From the NCBI RefSeq assembly GCF_000701465.1, contig NZ_JNIY01000005.1, positions 186,001 to 250,000 on the forward strand: a stretch of 64,000 nucleotides of DNA, given 5' to 3'. A program made the position numbers and the translations under genes. This document shows positions 42,842-51,883 of the stretch, one piece after another; position 1 is the first letter of the stretch, and each line of letters begins with the position of its first letter. Under the pieces are notes generated by a model. It saw nothing but the letters and a program-made list of their open reading frames with translations. It ran no database searches and was not told the DNA's origin. The DNA is from Paraoerskovia marina DSM 21750 (lineage in GTDB: Bacteria; Actinomycetota; Actinomycetes; Actinomycetales; Cellulomonadaceae).

Positions 42842-42943
42842 GGCGTCATCCTCCCACGACACGCCCGCACAGCCGTCGGCCGCCCACCGTGCGGACGGCG
42901 GGGTGAACCTGTGGACAACCGGCTGCGGACGGCCTCTCGACGC

Positions 42944-42949
42944 TAGCGT
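42944..42949 (+). promoter_or_regulatory. -10 box of a leaderless prepilin-peptidase promoter
   Basis: TAGCGT ends seven bases before the ATG at 42957. Confidence 0.45.
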
Positions 42950-42956
42950 CGAAGCC

Positions 42957-43547
42957 ATGCTCGCCGACCTCGCCGCCCGCATCGACACCGAGACACGGGC
43001 CGACCGCCGTGTCTCGCTCGCGCTGTCGGCAGCGCTGGTGCTCGCAGTCCTGGTCAGCAGGTGGCCCGCTCCCGACACCGTGGCGTTCGTGGTACTGGCC
43101 GTGGCCTGCGGTCCGTTGACCGTCATCGACCTGCGCAGCCACCGCCTGCCCGACGCCCTGACCGGGCCGACGGCCGCCGCCGCGCTCGTGGTCCTCGGAC
43201 TGACGGTGCTCATCGGTCCGGACACACTCGCCGACCTCGGTCGCGCGGCGCTCGGCGCCTTCCTGCTCCTCGCGGCCTACCTGGCACTGGCGATCGTGCG
43301 CCCCGGCGGGCTCGGCCTCGGTGACGTCAAGCTCGCAGGCGTCGTCGGGCTCTATCTCGCCTGGTGCGGGTGGGAGGCCTGGTTCCTCGGCACGTTCGCG
43401 GCGTTCACCCTCGGCGGGCTCTGGGCGCTCGCACTGCTGCTGGCACGTCGAGCGACCGGGACGACCGCCTTCGCGTTCGGTCCGTTCATGCTCGTCGGAG
43501 CGGCGGTCGCGATCGGCCTCGACAGCGCCGGCGCGTTCTCCTTCTAG
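42957..43547 (+). CDS. Prepilin peptidase, A24 family, without methylase domain
   Basis: 196-residue membrane protease with about six helices. The two catalytic aspartates of the A24 family are in [10 protein letters not shown] (near residue 64) and GLGDVKLAG (near 126). The N-terminal cysteine-rich methyltransferase domain of full PilD is absent, as in TadV/CpaA-type enzymes. No pilin or secretion genes lie in this window, so its substrate is unknown. Its stop shares CTAG with the stop of aroE. Confidence 0.88.
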   Translation: MLADLAARIDTETRADRRVSLALSAALVLAVLVSRWPAPDTVAFVVLAVACGPLTVIDLRSHRLPDALTGPTAAAALVVLGLTVLIGPDTLADLGRAALGAFLLLAAYLALAIVRPGGLGLGDVKLAGVVGLYLAWCGWEAWFLGTFAAFTLGGLWALALLLARRATGTTAFAFGPFMLVGAAVAIGLDSAGAFSF

Positions 43548-44392
43548 ACCGGAGCCAGGGCCGACCGCAGGGCCTCGTCCATCGCCGTGACCGGCGCGGC
43601 GTGCCCCGTCATCAGGCGGACCTGCTCGGCCGCCTGGTGCAGCAGCATCCGCTCACCGCCGACGACGACGCCCCCGGCGCGCGACCAGGCCCGGGACAGC
43701 TCCGTCGGGCGCGGGTCGTAGACCACGTCGAGCAAGACGCCGGAGACGGGTGCCCCCGAATCCGCCAGGACCTGCGCCCACGGGTCGGCGGCGTGCTTCG
43801 GCATCGTCGAGACGACGACGTCGGCCCGCGGAAGGACGTCCGTCGCGGCGTCGAGGCGCGAGAACTGCGGCGTGACGCCCATCCGGTGCGCTGCGGCGCG
43901 CAGCTCTCCGGTCCGCGCCAACGACCGCACGAGGACGTGCGGGCTCGTGCACCCGAGCTCGCCGAGCGCTGCGAGCGTCGACGCAGCCGTGGCACCGGCG
44001 CCGAGGATCACGGCGTGCGCGGGCGGGCCCGTGCGTGCCTGCTGGCCGAGCCCCTCCCCGAGCGCCGCCACGAGGCCGTGCACGTCGGTGTTCGCCCCCA
44101 CGCGCGTGCGGCCGGACGGCAGCAGCGTGTTCACCGCGCCGACGACCTCGGCGAGCGGCTCGACCGAGTCGAGCAGCGGGATGACGGCGTGCTTGAGCGG
44201 CATCGTCAGGCTGAGCCCGGCCCAGGACTCGTCCATCGCGTCGACGAATCCCGCCAGCTCGGCCTCCCGCACGTCCACCGCGGTGTACGTCCAGTCGTCG
44301 AGTCCGAGCGCGCGGTACGCGGCACGGTGCAGCGCCGGGGACAACGAGTGGGCGACAGGATGCCCGAGCACCGCGGCACGACGAGCCGTCAC
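43544..44392 (-). CDS. aroE: Shikimate dehydrogenase
   Basis: NADPH-dependent reduction of dehydroshikimate. HPVAHSLSPALH, the catalytic Lys in LTMPLKHAV, the Asp of GANTDVHGL and the nucleotide loop ILGAGATAAS are present. The GTG at 44392, overlapping the mltG stop (GTGA), is chosen; a GTG at 44410 is possible. 282 residues. Confidence 0.94.
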   Translation of the reverse strand: MTARRAAVLGHPVAHSLSPALHRAAYRALGLDDWTYTAVDVREAELAGFVDAMDESWAGLSLTMPLKHAVIPLLDSVEPLAEVVGAVNTLLPSGRTRVGANTDVHGLVAALGEGLGQQARTGPPAHAVILGAGATAASTLAALGELGCTSPHVLVRSLARTGELRAAAHRMGVTPQFSRLDAATDVLPRADVVVSTMPKHAADPWAQVLADSGAPVSGVLLDVVYDPRPTELSRAWSRAGGVVVGGERMLLHQAAEQVRLMTGHAAPVTAMDEALRSALAPV

Positions 44393-45540
44393 CCGTTCGC
44401 CGCCTGCCACTCGCGCAGCTCCGCGACGTTCTGCTGGTGCTCCTCGAAGGTCTCGGCGAACTTCGTCTCGCCGGTGTCGAGGTTCACGGCGGTCCAGAAG
44501 ACCCAGGCGCCGTCGGCAGGCTCCAGGACCGCGTCGATCGAGGCACCGCCCGGGTTGGCGATGGGCGTCGGCGGCAGACCCGCGTGCTCGTACAGGTTGT
44601 ACTCGTTGCTCGGGTCGTCGGTGTCCTCGCGGGTCAGCTCGGTGCCGGAGATCCCCAGGCCGTAGGCGACCGCGGCGTCGATCTCCAGGCGCTGGCCGAC
44701 GTCGAGACGGTTCTCGATCGCCCGTGCCATCTTCGGGCGGTCCTCGACGGCCTTCGCCTCACGCTCGACGAGCGAGGCCTTGTTCAGGACCTCCTCGCGG
44801 TCCTCCTCCGGCACGTTGCGGGAGTCCAGCTCGAGGGTCGTCTGGGTGACCATCTGCGAGATGACCGTGGCCGGCGTGCTGTCCGGCGGCAGCAGGTAGG
44901 TCGTGGGGAACATCCATCCCTCGTAGTCGCCCCCCGCCTCGGCCGGCAGACCTCGCGCCTCCGTGTCCTCCATGGCGGCCTCGTACTCCTCGACGGAGTG
45001 TCCCGTGACGGACGCCGCACGCTCGACCACCTGGTCGACCGTGTATCCCTCGGGGATCGTCAGCTTGGTCTCGGCCCGCGAGTCGTTCGCCACGAGCCGC
45101 GCGACCGCGGACTGCGCGTCCATCTGCGTCAGCATCGTGAACGTGCCCGCCTGGATCTGGCCCGCGCTCGGGTTGGCCTCGAACGCGTCGACGAACGCCT
45201 GCTGGCTCGCGACGACGTCGGCCCCCTCGAGCACGGCGGCCATGTCGTACCCGGTCGAGCCCGGCTCGATCGTGACGTCGACCGGAGTCGTGCCCGGCCC
45301 GGCGTAGTCCGCCACGGTGTCCGGGCGGAAGTCGTCGACCATCGCCATGATCTGCGGCCGCAGCACGTAGGCGACGGCCGCGACGATCACGAGGATCAGG
45401 AAGATTGCCAGCAGGGCGTTGCGGCGACGCTGACGCTTGCGCTGCTTCGCGCGGCGCCGACGCCGCTCCTCCGTGCGCGAATTCGCCGCGGGAGGCTGCT
45501 GGGCCTCCAACGTCGAAGTTCCGGGGAACAAGTCGCTCAC
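44389..45540 (-). CDS. mltG: Endolytic peptidoglycan transglycosylase MltG
   Basis: Cuts nascent glycan strands and ends their elongation. A basic cytoplasmic tail (residues 25-40, Arg/Lys-rich) precedes one membrane helix at about 41-62, then the YceG domain with the catalytic Glu in ASLVEREAKAVEDRPKMA. 383 residues, in the usual alaS-ruvX-mltG-aroE order. Confidence 0.95.
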   Translation of the reverse strand: MSDLFPGTSTLEAQQPPAANSRTEERRRRRAKQRKRQRRRNALLAIFLILVIVAAVAYVLRPQIMAMVDDFRPDTVADYAGPGTTPVDVTIEPGSTGYDMAAVLEGADVVASQQAFVDAFEANPSAGQIQAGTFTMLTQMDAQSAVARLVANDSRAETKLTIPEGYTVDQVVERAASVTGHSVEEYEAAMEDTEARGLPAEAGGDYEGWMFPTTYLLPPDSTPATVISQMVTQTTLELDSRNVPEEDREEVLNKASLVEREAKAVEDRPKMARAIENRLDVGQRLEIDAAVAYGLGISGTELTREDTDDPSNEYNLYEHAGLPPTPIANPGGASIDAVLEPADGAWVFWTAVNLDTGETKFAETFEEHQQNVAELREWQAANG

Positions 45541-45560
45541 GGGAGCGTCCTCCTAGTTCG

Positions 45561-46055
45561 TCAGATACCTACACGTTCGCCGGCTCGCTGCGTCGAGGAT
45601 CGCTCCGCGTCGAGGGCTGATTGCAAAATGATAACGGCTGCCGCCTGGTCGATGACAGCCCTGTGCTTCCGACCCGCACGCCCGGCAGCGTGCAGCGCCT
45701 GGTGCGCGGTCACGGTGCTCATGCGCTCGTCGACCATCTGCACCGGGACCGGGGCGATCTGGGCGGCGAGCACGGCCGCGTAGGCACGGGTGTGCTCCGC
45801 CGCGGCTCCCTCGCTGCCCGACAGGTGCTTGGGCAGGCCGACGTACACCACCGCGGCGTTCCGCTCGGCCACCTCCTCGACGATCCGGGCGACGTCCGCC
45901 GGGACTTCGGCGTCAGAGGTGTCGCGCGCCAGCGTCTCGACGGGAGTCGCCACGAGACCGTCCGGGTCGCTCGCGGCCAGGCCGACACGTACCGCACCGA
46001 CGTCGACCGCGAGCCGCGCCCCGCGCGGGAGCGGCTCCGGGGAGTGGTCGCTCAC
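45561..46055 (-). CDS. ruvX: Putative pre-16S rRNA nuclease / Holliday junction resolvase-like YqgF
   Basis: RNase H-fold protein that matures the 16S rRNA 5' end in other bacteria. AVDVGAVRVGLAASD is the conserved first strand with the catalytic Asp, VYVGLPKHLSGSEG the central motif, and VDERMSTVTA the second acidic site. 164 residues from a GTG that overlaps the alaS stop (GTGA). Confidence 0.94.
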   Translation of the reverse strand: MSDHSPEPLPRGARLAVDVGAVRVGLAASDPDGLVATPVETLARDTSDAEVPADVARIVEEVAERNAAVVYVGLPKHLSGSEGAAAEHTRAYAAVLAAQIAPVPVQMVDERMSTVTAHQALHAAGRAGRKHRAVIDQAAAVIILQSALDAERSSTQRAGERVGI

Positions 46056-48718
46056 GCGATCGAGCTCCGGATCCCGTCCAGCGCGGCCGGGAGGGCCGAC
46101 ACGTCGCTGCCACCACCCTGGGCCATGTCGTCCTTGCCGCCGCCGCCGCCGCCGAGCGTGCCGGCAGCCGCCTTGGCGAGCGCCCCGGCGCGGATGCCGG
46201 CGCCGCGGGCGTCGGCGTTCGTGACGACCACGACGAGCGGGCGATCCTTGGCGACACCGCCGATCGCGACGACGGCGGCACCGTCCTCGCCGAGACGCGC
46301 GCGGACGTCGAGGGCCAGCGCGCGCAGGTCGTCCGCGGAGGCGACGACGCCGGCGTCGTGCGTCACGACGCGCGTCGTCCCCACGGTCTGCGCCTGCTCG
46401 ACCAGCGAGGCCGCGGCGCCGAGCAGCTGGGCCTGACGCAGACCCGCCAGCTCCTTCTCCGCGTCCTTCAGGCGGCTCATCAGCGACCCGATGCGGTCGG
46501 GGAGCTCGTCGGCGCGGGCGTTGACCATCCCGGCGAGCTGGTTCACCAGCGCGTGCTCCTTCGCCTGAAAACCGTACGCGCCGTTGCCCACCAGCGCGTC
46601 GACACGGCGGACCCCGGAGCCGATCGAGGACTCGCCGAGCAGGGTGACCAGACCGAGCTGACCGGTCTGGCTCACGTGCGTGCCCGCGCACAGCTCGCGC
46701 GACCAGTCACCGCCGATGGACACGACCCGCACCTGGTCGCCGTACTTCTCTCCGAAGAGCGCCATCGCACCGAGCGCCTTGGCCTCGGCGATGGGCATCG
46801 TCACGTCGGTGACCTCGAGGTTCTCGGCGAGCTGGACGTTGACCCGCTCCTCGATCTCGGAGAGCGCGCTTGCCGGGACCGCACCCGTGGAACGGAAGTC
46901 GAAACGGATGCGGCTCGGGGAGTTCTCCGAGCCCGCCTGCGTGTGGTCCTTGCCGAGCGACTCGTGGATCGCCTTGTGGATCATGTGGGTCGCCGAGTGC
47001 GACTTGCTGATCGCGGTGCGGCGCGCGACGTCGATCTGCGCGGTCCCGGGGTCGCCGAGCGCGACGGTTCCCTCGGTCAGGCGTCCGCGGTGCACCGACA
47101 GACCCTTGATCGGACGCTGGACGTCGTCGACCTCGACCGTCGCGCCGCCGTCGAGGACGATCGTCCCCTGGTCAGCGAGCTGACCGCCGGCCTCGGCGTA
47201 GAACGGCGTGCGGTCGAGGATGATCTCGACGTCCGCCGGAGCCGTGGCCGCCGGTGCGGCGACGCCGTCGACGAGCAGACCCGTGACCGTCACCGACGCC
47301 GTCGCGTCCGTGTAGCCGAGGAACTCGACCGGCGCCGCGAGCTGCTTCTGCAGCTCCTCGTAGGCGCCGACGTCCGCTCCGCCCTGGCGCTTGGCGAGTG
47401 CGTCGGCCCGTGCCCGCGAACGCTGCTCGGCCATCAGCGACCGGAAGGCGGGCTCGTCGACGCTCACGCCCTGCTCGGCTGCCATCTCGAGCGTCAGGTC
47501 GATCGGGAAGCCGTAGGTGTCGTGCAGGGCGAAGGCCTTCTCGCCACCGATGGTCGCGGTCCCGGCGGACTTCGCCTCCGCGACGGCGTCGTCGAAGATC
47601 GACGTCCCCTGGACCAGGGTGCGGCGGAACGCCTCCTCCTCCGCGTACGCCACGGCCGAGATCCGGGCGAAGTCGTCGGCCAGCTCGGGGTACGACGGCG
47701 ACATCGCGTCGCGGGAGACCGGGAGCAGGCCCGGCATGGCCGGGTCGGTGACACCGAGCAGGCGCATCGCCCGCACCGCGCGTCGGATCAACCGGCGCAG
47801 GACGTACCCGCGACCCTCGTTCGACGGGCGCACACCGTCCCCGATGATCATCAGGGACGAGCGCACGTGGTCGGCGACGACGCGGAAGAGGACGTCGTCG
47901 TCGTGCACCGCACCGTACGTCTTGCCCGAGAGCTTCTCGGCGGCCTCGATGACGGGGTAGACCTCGTCGATCTCGTACATGTTGTCCTTGCCCTGCAGCA
48001 GGAACGCGACCCGCTCCAGGCCCATGCCCGTGTCGATGTTCTTGCGGGCGAGCTCGCCGACGATGTTGAACTGGTCCTTGGACCGCACGTCGTCGATCTG
48101 ATACTGCATGAACACGAGGTTCCAGATCTCGAGGAACCGGCTCTCGTCGACGACCGGTCCGCCGTCCTGGCCGTACTCGGGACCACGGTCGATGTAGATC
48201 TCCGAGCAGGGGCCCGCGGGTCCGGGCTGGCCCGTCGTCCAGTAGTTGTCGGCCTTGCCGCGGGCCTGGATGCGCTCGTCGGGAAGCCCGGCGATCCGGC
48301 GCCACAGCTCACGGGCCTCGTCGTCGTCGTGGTAGACCGTCACCCACACGGAGTCCGGGTCGAACCCGAGGAAGCCGTCCTCCTGAGAGCCGGTGACGAA
48401 CTCCCAGGCGTAGGTGATCGCCTGCTCCTTGAAGTAGTCGCCGAAGGAGAAGTTGCCGTTCATCTGGAAGAACGTGCCGTGCCGCGTCGTCTTGCCGACC
48501 TCTTCGATGTCCAGCGTCCGCACGCACTTCTGGACACTCGTCGCCCGCGGCCACGGCGCCGTCTGCTCCGCGGTCATGTACGGGATGAACGGGACCATGC
48601 CCGCGATCGTGAACAGCGTCGACGGGTCCGGGGAGACCACGGACGAGGACGGCACCACGGTGTGCCCGTGGCCACCGAAGTAGTTGAGCCAGCGCTGACG
48701 GATCTCGGCGGTACGCAT
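46052..48718 (-). CDS. alaS: Alanyl-tRNA synthetase
   Basis: Charges tRNA-Ala and edits mischarged Ser and Gly. 888 residues: class II catalytic domain, tRNA-binding region, an editing domain with zinc ligands HSATH and CAGTH, and the C-terminal C-Ala domain ending in a Gly-rich GGGGGGKDDMAQGG loop. The ATG of MRTAEIRQRWL is chosen because AAGGAC precedes it; the longer frame is not conserved. Confidence 0.96.
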   Translation of the reverse strand: MRTAEIRQRWLNYFGGHGHTVVPSSSVVSPDPSTLFTIAGMVPFIPYMTAEQTAPWPRATSVQKCVRTLDIEEVGKTTRHGTFFQMNGNFSFGDYFKEQAITYAWEFVTGSQEDGFLGFDPDSVWVTVYHDDDEARELWRRIAGLPDERIQARGKADNYWTTGQPGPAGPCSEIYIDRGPEYGQDGGPVVDESRFLEIWNLVFMQYQIDDVRSKDQFNIVGELARKNIDTGMGLERVAFLLQGKDNMYEIDEVYPVIEAAEKLSGKTYGAVHDDDVLFRVVADHVRSSLMIIGDGVRPSNEGRGYVLRRLIRRAVRAMRLLGVTDPAMPGLLPVSRDAMSPSYPELADDFARISAVAYAEEEAFRRTLVQGTSIFDDAVAEAKSAGTATIGGEKAFALHDTYGFPIDLTLEMAAEQGVSVDEPAFRSLMAEQRSRARADALAKRQGGADVGAYEELQKQLAAPVEFLGYTDATASVTVTGLLVDGVAAPAATAPADVEIILDRTPFYAEAGGQLADQGTIVLDGGATVEVDDVQRPIKGLSVHRGRLTEGTVALGDPGTAQIDVARRTAISKSHSATHMIHKAIHESLGKDHTQAGSENSPSRIRFDFRSTGAVPASALSEIEERVNVQLAENLEVTDVTMPIAEAKALGAMALFGEKYGDQVRVVSIGGDWSRELCAGTHVSQTGQLGLVTLLGESSIGSGVRRVDALVGNGAYGFQAKEHALVNQLAGMVNARADELPDRIGSLMSRLKDAEKELAGLRQAQLLGAAASLVEQAQTVGTTRVVTHDAGVVASADDLRALALDVRARLGEDGAAVVAIGGVAKDRPLVVVVTNADARGAGIRAGALAKAAAGTLGGGGGGKDDMAQGGGSDVSALPAALDGIRSSIA

Positions 48719-48779
48719 GATGTCCTTCGGGGGTCGTTCGGGTGGGAGGTGCGGCGGCCCGCAGGGGACGCCGGTTCGG

Positions 48780-49091
48780 TCAGAAGAAGGAGTAGCCGAG
48801 CTCGTCCTCGTCGTCGTCCGCACGGTGACGCGCGCGGACCGCCTCGGGAGGAGTCTGCCCCTCGGCGAGCAGGGAGCCGGTCAGCTCCGCCTCGCGCCGG
48901 GCGCGTGCGTCCGTGAACTCCGCACGGAAGGCCTGGACGAAGGCGACGGTCCGGGCGCCGGCGTCGTCCACCGCGTCCATGGACCGGTCGACGACAGAGG
49001 CGGGAGCGTAGCGGGCGACGAGCTTGCGCCCCTGCGACATGACGACGACCGTCACCCCGACGCCCACACCGATCCAGAAGACTCGCCGCAT
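48780..49091 (-). CDS. DUF6167 family membrane-anchored protein
   Basis: 103-residue protein with one N-terminal membrane helix (about 4-21) and a charged helical tail ending GYSFF. It matches the small DUF6167 proteins encoded between the DUF948 gene and alaS in Micrococcales. Function unknown. It begins one base before the end of the DUF948 gene, implying coupling. Confidence 0.75.
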   Translation of the reverse strand: MRRVFWIGVGVGVTVVVMSQGRKLVARYAPASVVDRSMDAVDDAGARTVAFVQAFRAEFTDARARREAELTGSLLAEGQTPPEAVRARHRADDDEDELGYSFF

Positions 49092-49465
49092 CAGGAGTCC
49101 TTCCCTGCGCCGCGGCCGGCGGCGGTCGCCGCGCCGAACGCCTGCCGGGCCGCGTAGCTGAAGGCGGCGACCTTGACCAGTGGCCGCCCCAGGGTCGCGG
49201 CATAGAGGCTCGAGAGCGCCGACACGTTCTCGCTGACCTGCGCGGCCGACGTCGTCATCGCGTCGATCCGCTCCATCTGGGTGTTGGTGGAGACCAAGGT
49301 CTGGGCCGCCTCGTCGAGGATCGGCACGGCGTGGTCGGTCGCCTCGCGCAGGCTCGTCCGCGCCTCGTCGAACACGCGACCCAGCTTGACCAGCGGGACG
49401 GCGAGCGCACCGACGAGAAGCACAAAGGCGATCGCTGCGATGAGTCCGGCGATATCTCCGACCAT
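49091..49465 (-). CDS. DUF948 family membrane protein
   Basis: 124 residues: one N-terminal membrane helix (about 5-25), then a long amphipathic coiled region (about 28-85), as in DUF948 proteins. AGGAG upstream supports the ATG of MVGDIAGL. Function unknown; conserved beside rpsD and alaS. A TAGTGT box about 45 bases upstream may be its -10. Confidence 0.82.
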   Translation of the reverse strand: MVGDIAGLIAAIAFVLLVGALAVPLVKLGRVFDEARTSLREATDHAVPILDEAAQTLVSTNTQMERIDAMTTSAAQVSENVSALSSLYAATLGRPLVKVAAFSYAARQAFGAATAAGRGAGKDS

Positions 49466-49521
49466 GTCTGCTGCTCCTGTACGAGAGGGGGAAGGCTTCG
49501 AGGGAACACTACCCGGATGCA

Positions 49522-49567
49522 CGAACGCCCCGCGCGCGACGCCTTCGCGTCACGCCCGGGGCGTTCG
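49522..49567 (-). terminator. Terminator after rpsD
   Basis: Eleven-base arms CGAACGCCCCG and CGGGGCGTTCG enclose a second hairpin GACGC-cttc-GCGTC. It lies 17 bases past the rpsD stop on the minus strand. Confidence 0.75.
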
Positions 49568-49584
49568 AGAACTGCTGTGCGAGA

Positions 49585-50211
49585 TCAGCGAGCGTAGTAC
49601 TCGACGACGAGCTGGACGTCGCACGTGACGGGCACGTCGGCACGCTTCGGGCGGTCGACGAGCGTCGCCGAGAGCTTCTCGAGCTGGACGTCGAGGTAGC
49701 CCGGGACGGCCGGCAGGACGTCGCGGTGCGCACCGGCGGCGGCGACCTGGAACGGGACGGTCGCCTGGCTCTTCGGCTTGACCTGGATCGTCTGACCCGG
49801 CTTCACGCGGAACGAGGGGCGGTCGACGATCTTGCCGTCGACGAGGATGTGGCGGTGCACGACGGCCTGGCGCGCCTGCAGGATCGTCCGACCGAAGCCG
49901 GAGCGCAGGACGAGGGCGTCGAGGCGGACCTCGAGGTTCTCGACGAGAGCCTCACCGGTCAGGCCGGACTCCTTGCGGGCGTCCTCGTAGGCACGGGCGA
50001 GCTGCTTCTCGCGGAGCGCGTACTGCGCACGCAGACGCTGCTTCTCGCGCAGACGGACCGCGTAGTCCGACTCGGTGCGGCGGCGGGCGCGGCCGTGCTC
50101 GCCCGGGGGGTACGGACGCTTCTCGAAGTGCTTGACGGCTTTGGGGGTGAGCGCAAGGCCCAGGGCGCGGCTCAGGCGAACCTGGCGGCGCGAACGGGTC
50201 ACGGAGGACAC
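49585..50211 (-). CDS. rpsD: 30S ribosomal protein S4
   Basis: Early 16S rRNA-binding protein that nucleates the 30S body. 208 residues: SRRQVRLSRALG, KRPYPPGEHGRARR, and the S4 RNA-binding fold (LEVRLDALVLRSGFG...QAVVHRHILVDG). The N-terminal CxxC zinc cysteines of the C-plus form are absent, so this is the zinc-free form. The start is GTG. Encoded alone rather than in the alpha operon, as usual in actinobacteria. Confidence 0.96.
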   Translation of the reverse strand: MSSVTRSRRQVRLSRALGLALTPKAVKHFEKRPYPPGEHGRARRRTESDYAVRLREKQRLRAQYALREKQLARAYEDARKESGLTGEALVENLEVRLDALVLRSGFGRTILQARQAVVHRHILVDGKIVDRPSFRVKPGQTIQVKPKSQATVPFQVAAAGAHRDVLPAVPGYLDVQLEKLSATLVDRPKRADVPVTCDVQLVVEYYAR

Positions 50212-50248
50212 AGTGGTATTTCCTTACCTGTCGTGTGCGATGGACGTC

Positions 50249-50270
50249 GCACCCGGAACCAGCCGGGTGC
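50249..50270 (-). promoter_or_regulatory. Hairpin in the rpsD leader
   Basis: Perfect eight-base arms GCACCCGG and CCGGGTGC with a six-base loop lie 38 bases upstream of rpsD and 130 bases downstream of rarA. It could end rarA transcription or serve as an S4 autoregulatory leader. Confidence 0.45.
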
Positions 50271-50399
50271 TGGACCAGCCGTCGGAGAACCTGCCGAAGC
50301 GGTGCTCACGGGGCCGAGGTCCCAGGTGTCGCCGGTAGGCAACCACGACAGTCTATCGCACGCCGGCCGCCGCCCGCGCCGCTCCGGGCATGTGCTCGG

Positions 50400-51791
50400 T
50401 CACTGGCCACGCCGAGCCCGTGACAGGATCTCGCGGACCCTGACGAGACGCTCCCCGACGCTCCGCTCGAAACCACGGTCGCTGGGGGTGTAGTACCGCG
50501 CCGACCCCAGATTCTCGGGCAGGTAGGTCTGCGGGGCGACGGCGTGCGGCGCGTCGTGGGCGTACTGGTACCCCTGGCCGTGACCGACGCTCTTGGCACC
50601 CGGGTAGTGGGCGTCCCGCAGATGCGTCGGCACGGGGCCCGCTCCCCCGGCACGGACGTCCGCGAGCGCCGCGTCGATGCCGAGGTAGGCGGCGTTGGAC
50701 TTGGGGGCGGTGGCGAGGTGGACGACGGCCTCGGCGAGGACGATGCGGGCCTCCGGCATCCCGATGAGGGCGACGGCCTGGGCGGCGGCGACCGCGGTCT
50801 GCAGGGCGGAGGGGTCGGCGAGTCCGACGTCCTCGGCGGCGGAGATGATGATCCGTCGCGCGATGAAGCGGGGGTCCTCCCCCGCCGAGATCATGCGCGC
50901 GAGGTAGTGCAGGGAGGCGTCGACGTCGGAGCCTCGGATCGACTTGATGAAGGCGCTGATGACGTCGTAGTGCTGGTCACCGTCCTTGTCGTAGCGCACG
51001 GCGGCGACGTCGATCGCCCGCTCGACGGCGGGGAGGTCGATGCGTGCGGGAGGGCGGTGGTCGTCGTCCGCCGCGGCGTCGGTCAGCACGGCACCGGCGG
51101 CGGCCTCGAGGATCGTCAGCGCCTTGCGGGCGTCGCCGCCGGCGAGGCGGAGCAGGTGCTCGGCGGCCTCGTCGTCGAGCGCGACCTCCCCGGCGAGGCC
51201 ACGCTGGTCGACGAGGGCACGGTCGACGAGCCTCCTGACGTCGTCGGTGCTCAACGGCTGCAGGGTCAGGAGGAGTGACCTCGACAGGAGCGGTGAGTTG
51301 ACCGAGAAGCTGGGGTTCTCCGTCGTGGCGGCGACGAGCGTCACCCAGCGGTTCTCGACGCTCGGCAGGAGCGCGTCCTGCTGCGACTTCGAGAAGCGGT
51401 GGACCTCGTCGACGAAGAGCACGGTCTCCTCACCCGAGGAGGCGAGGCGCCGCCGGGCGTCCTCGACGACGGCGCGCACGTCCTTGACGCCGGCGGTCAC
51501 CGCCGACAGCTCGACGAACCGTCGTCCGGACGTCGCCGCGACGACGTACGCGAGGGTCGTCTTGCCCGTGCCGGGCGGACCCCAGAGGATCACCGATCCC
51601 GGCGCGGCCCGTCGGGAGCCGGGGTCGGCCGGGTCGACGAGCCGTCGCAGCGGCGATCCGGGTCCCAGCAGGTGCCCCTGCCCCGCGACCTCGTCGATGC
51701 TTGCGGGACGCATCCGTACGGCCAGGGGCGCGCCGGGGCTGGTGGCCGGGGTGCCGTGGTCCGCGATCCCGGCGGTGTCGAACAGGTCCAT
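50400..51791 (-). CDS. rarA: Replication-associated recombination protein A (RarA/MgsA) AAA ATPase
   Basis: Tetrameric clamp-loader-like ATPase acting at stalled forks. Walker [11 protein letters not shown] near residue 65, Walker [10 protein letters not shown], sensor AATTENPSF, and the conserved C-terminal tetramerisation region ([21 protein letters not shown]). 463 residues. TACCCT six bases before the ATG suggests a leaderless transcript. Confidence 0.94.
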   Translation of the reverse strand: MDLFDTAGIADHGTPATSPGAPLAVRMRPASIDEVAGQGHLLGPGSPLRRLVDPADPGSRRAAPGSVILWGPPGTGKTTLAYVVAATSGRRFVELSAVTAGVKDVRAVVEDARRRLASSGEETVLFVDEVHRFSKSQQDALLPSVENRWVTLVAATTENPSFSVNSPLLSRSLLLTLQPLSTDDVRRLVDRALVDQRGLAGEVALDDEAAEHLLRLAGGDARKALTILEAAAGAVLTDAAADDDHRPPARIDLPAVERAIDVAAVRYDKDGDQHYDVISAFIKSIRGSDVDASLHYLARMISAGEDPRFIARRIIISAAEDVGLADPSALQTAVAAAQAVALIGMPEARIVLAEAVVHLATAPKSNAAYLGIDAALADVRAGGAGPVPTHLRDAHYPGAKSVGHGQGYQYAHDAPHAVAPQTYLPENLGSARYYTPSDRGFERSVGERLVRVREILSRARRGQ

Positions 51792-51797
51792 GCTCCG

Positions 51798-51803
51798 AGG
51801 GTA
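51798..51803 (-). promoter_or_regulatory. -10 box of a leaderless rarA promoter
   Basis: TACCCT on the minus strand ends six bases before the rarA ATG. Confidence 0.4.
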
Positions 51804-51883
51804 CGGACCGGGTCCGACGTCGGGGCGTCTCGCCGTGCACAGCATCCCGTCGGTCCGGTCACGTTAGTGACAGACTGACCCCC

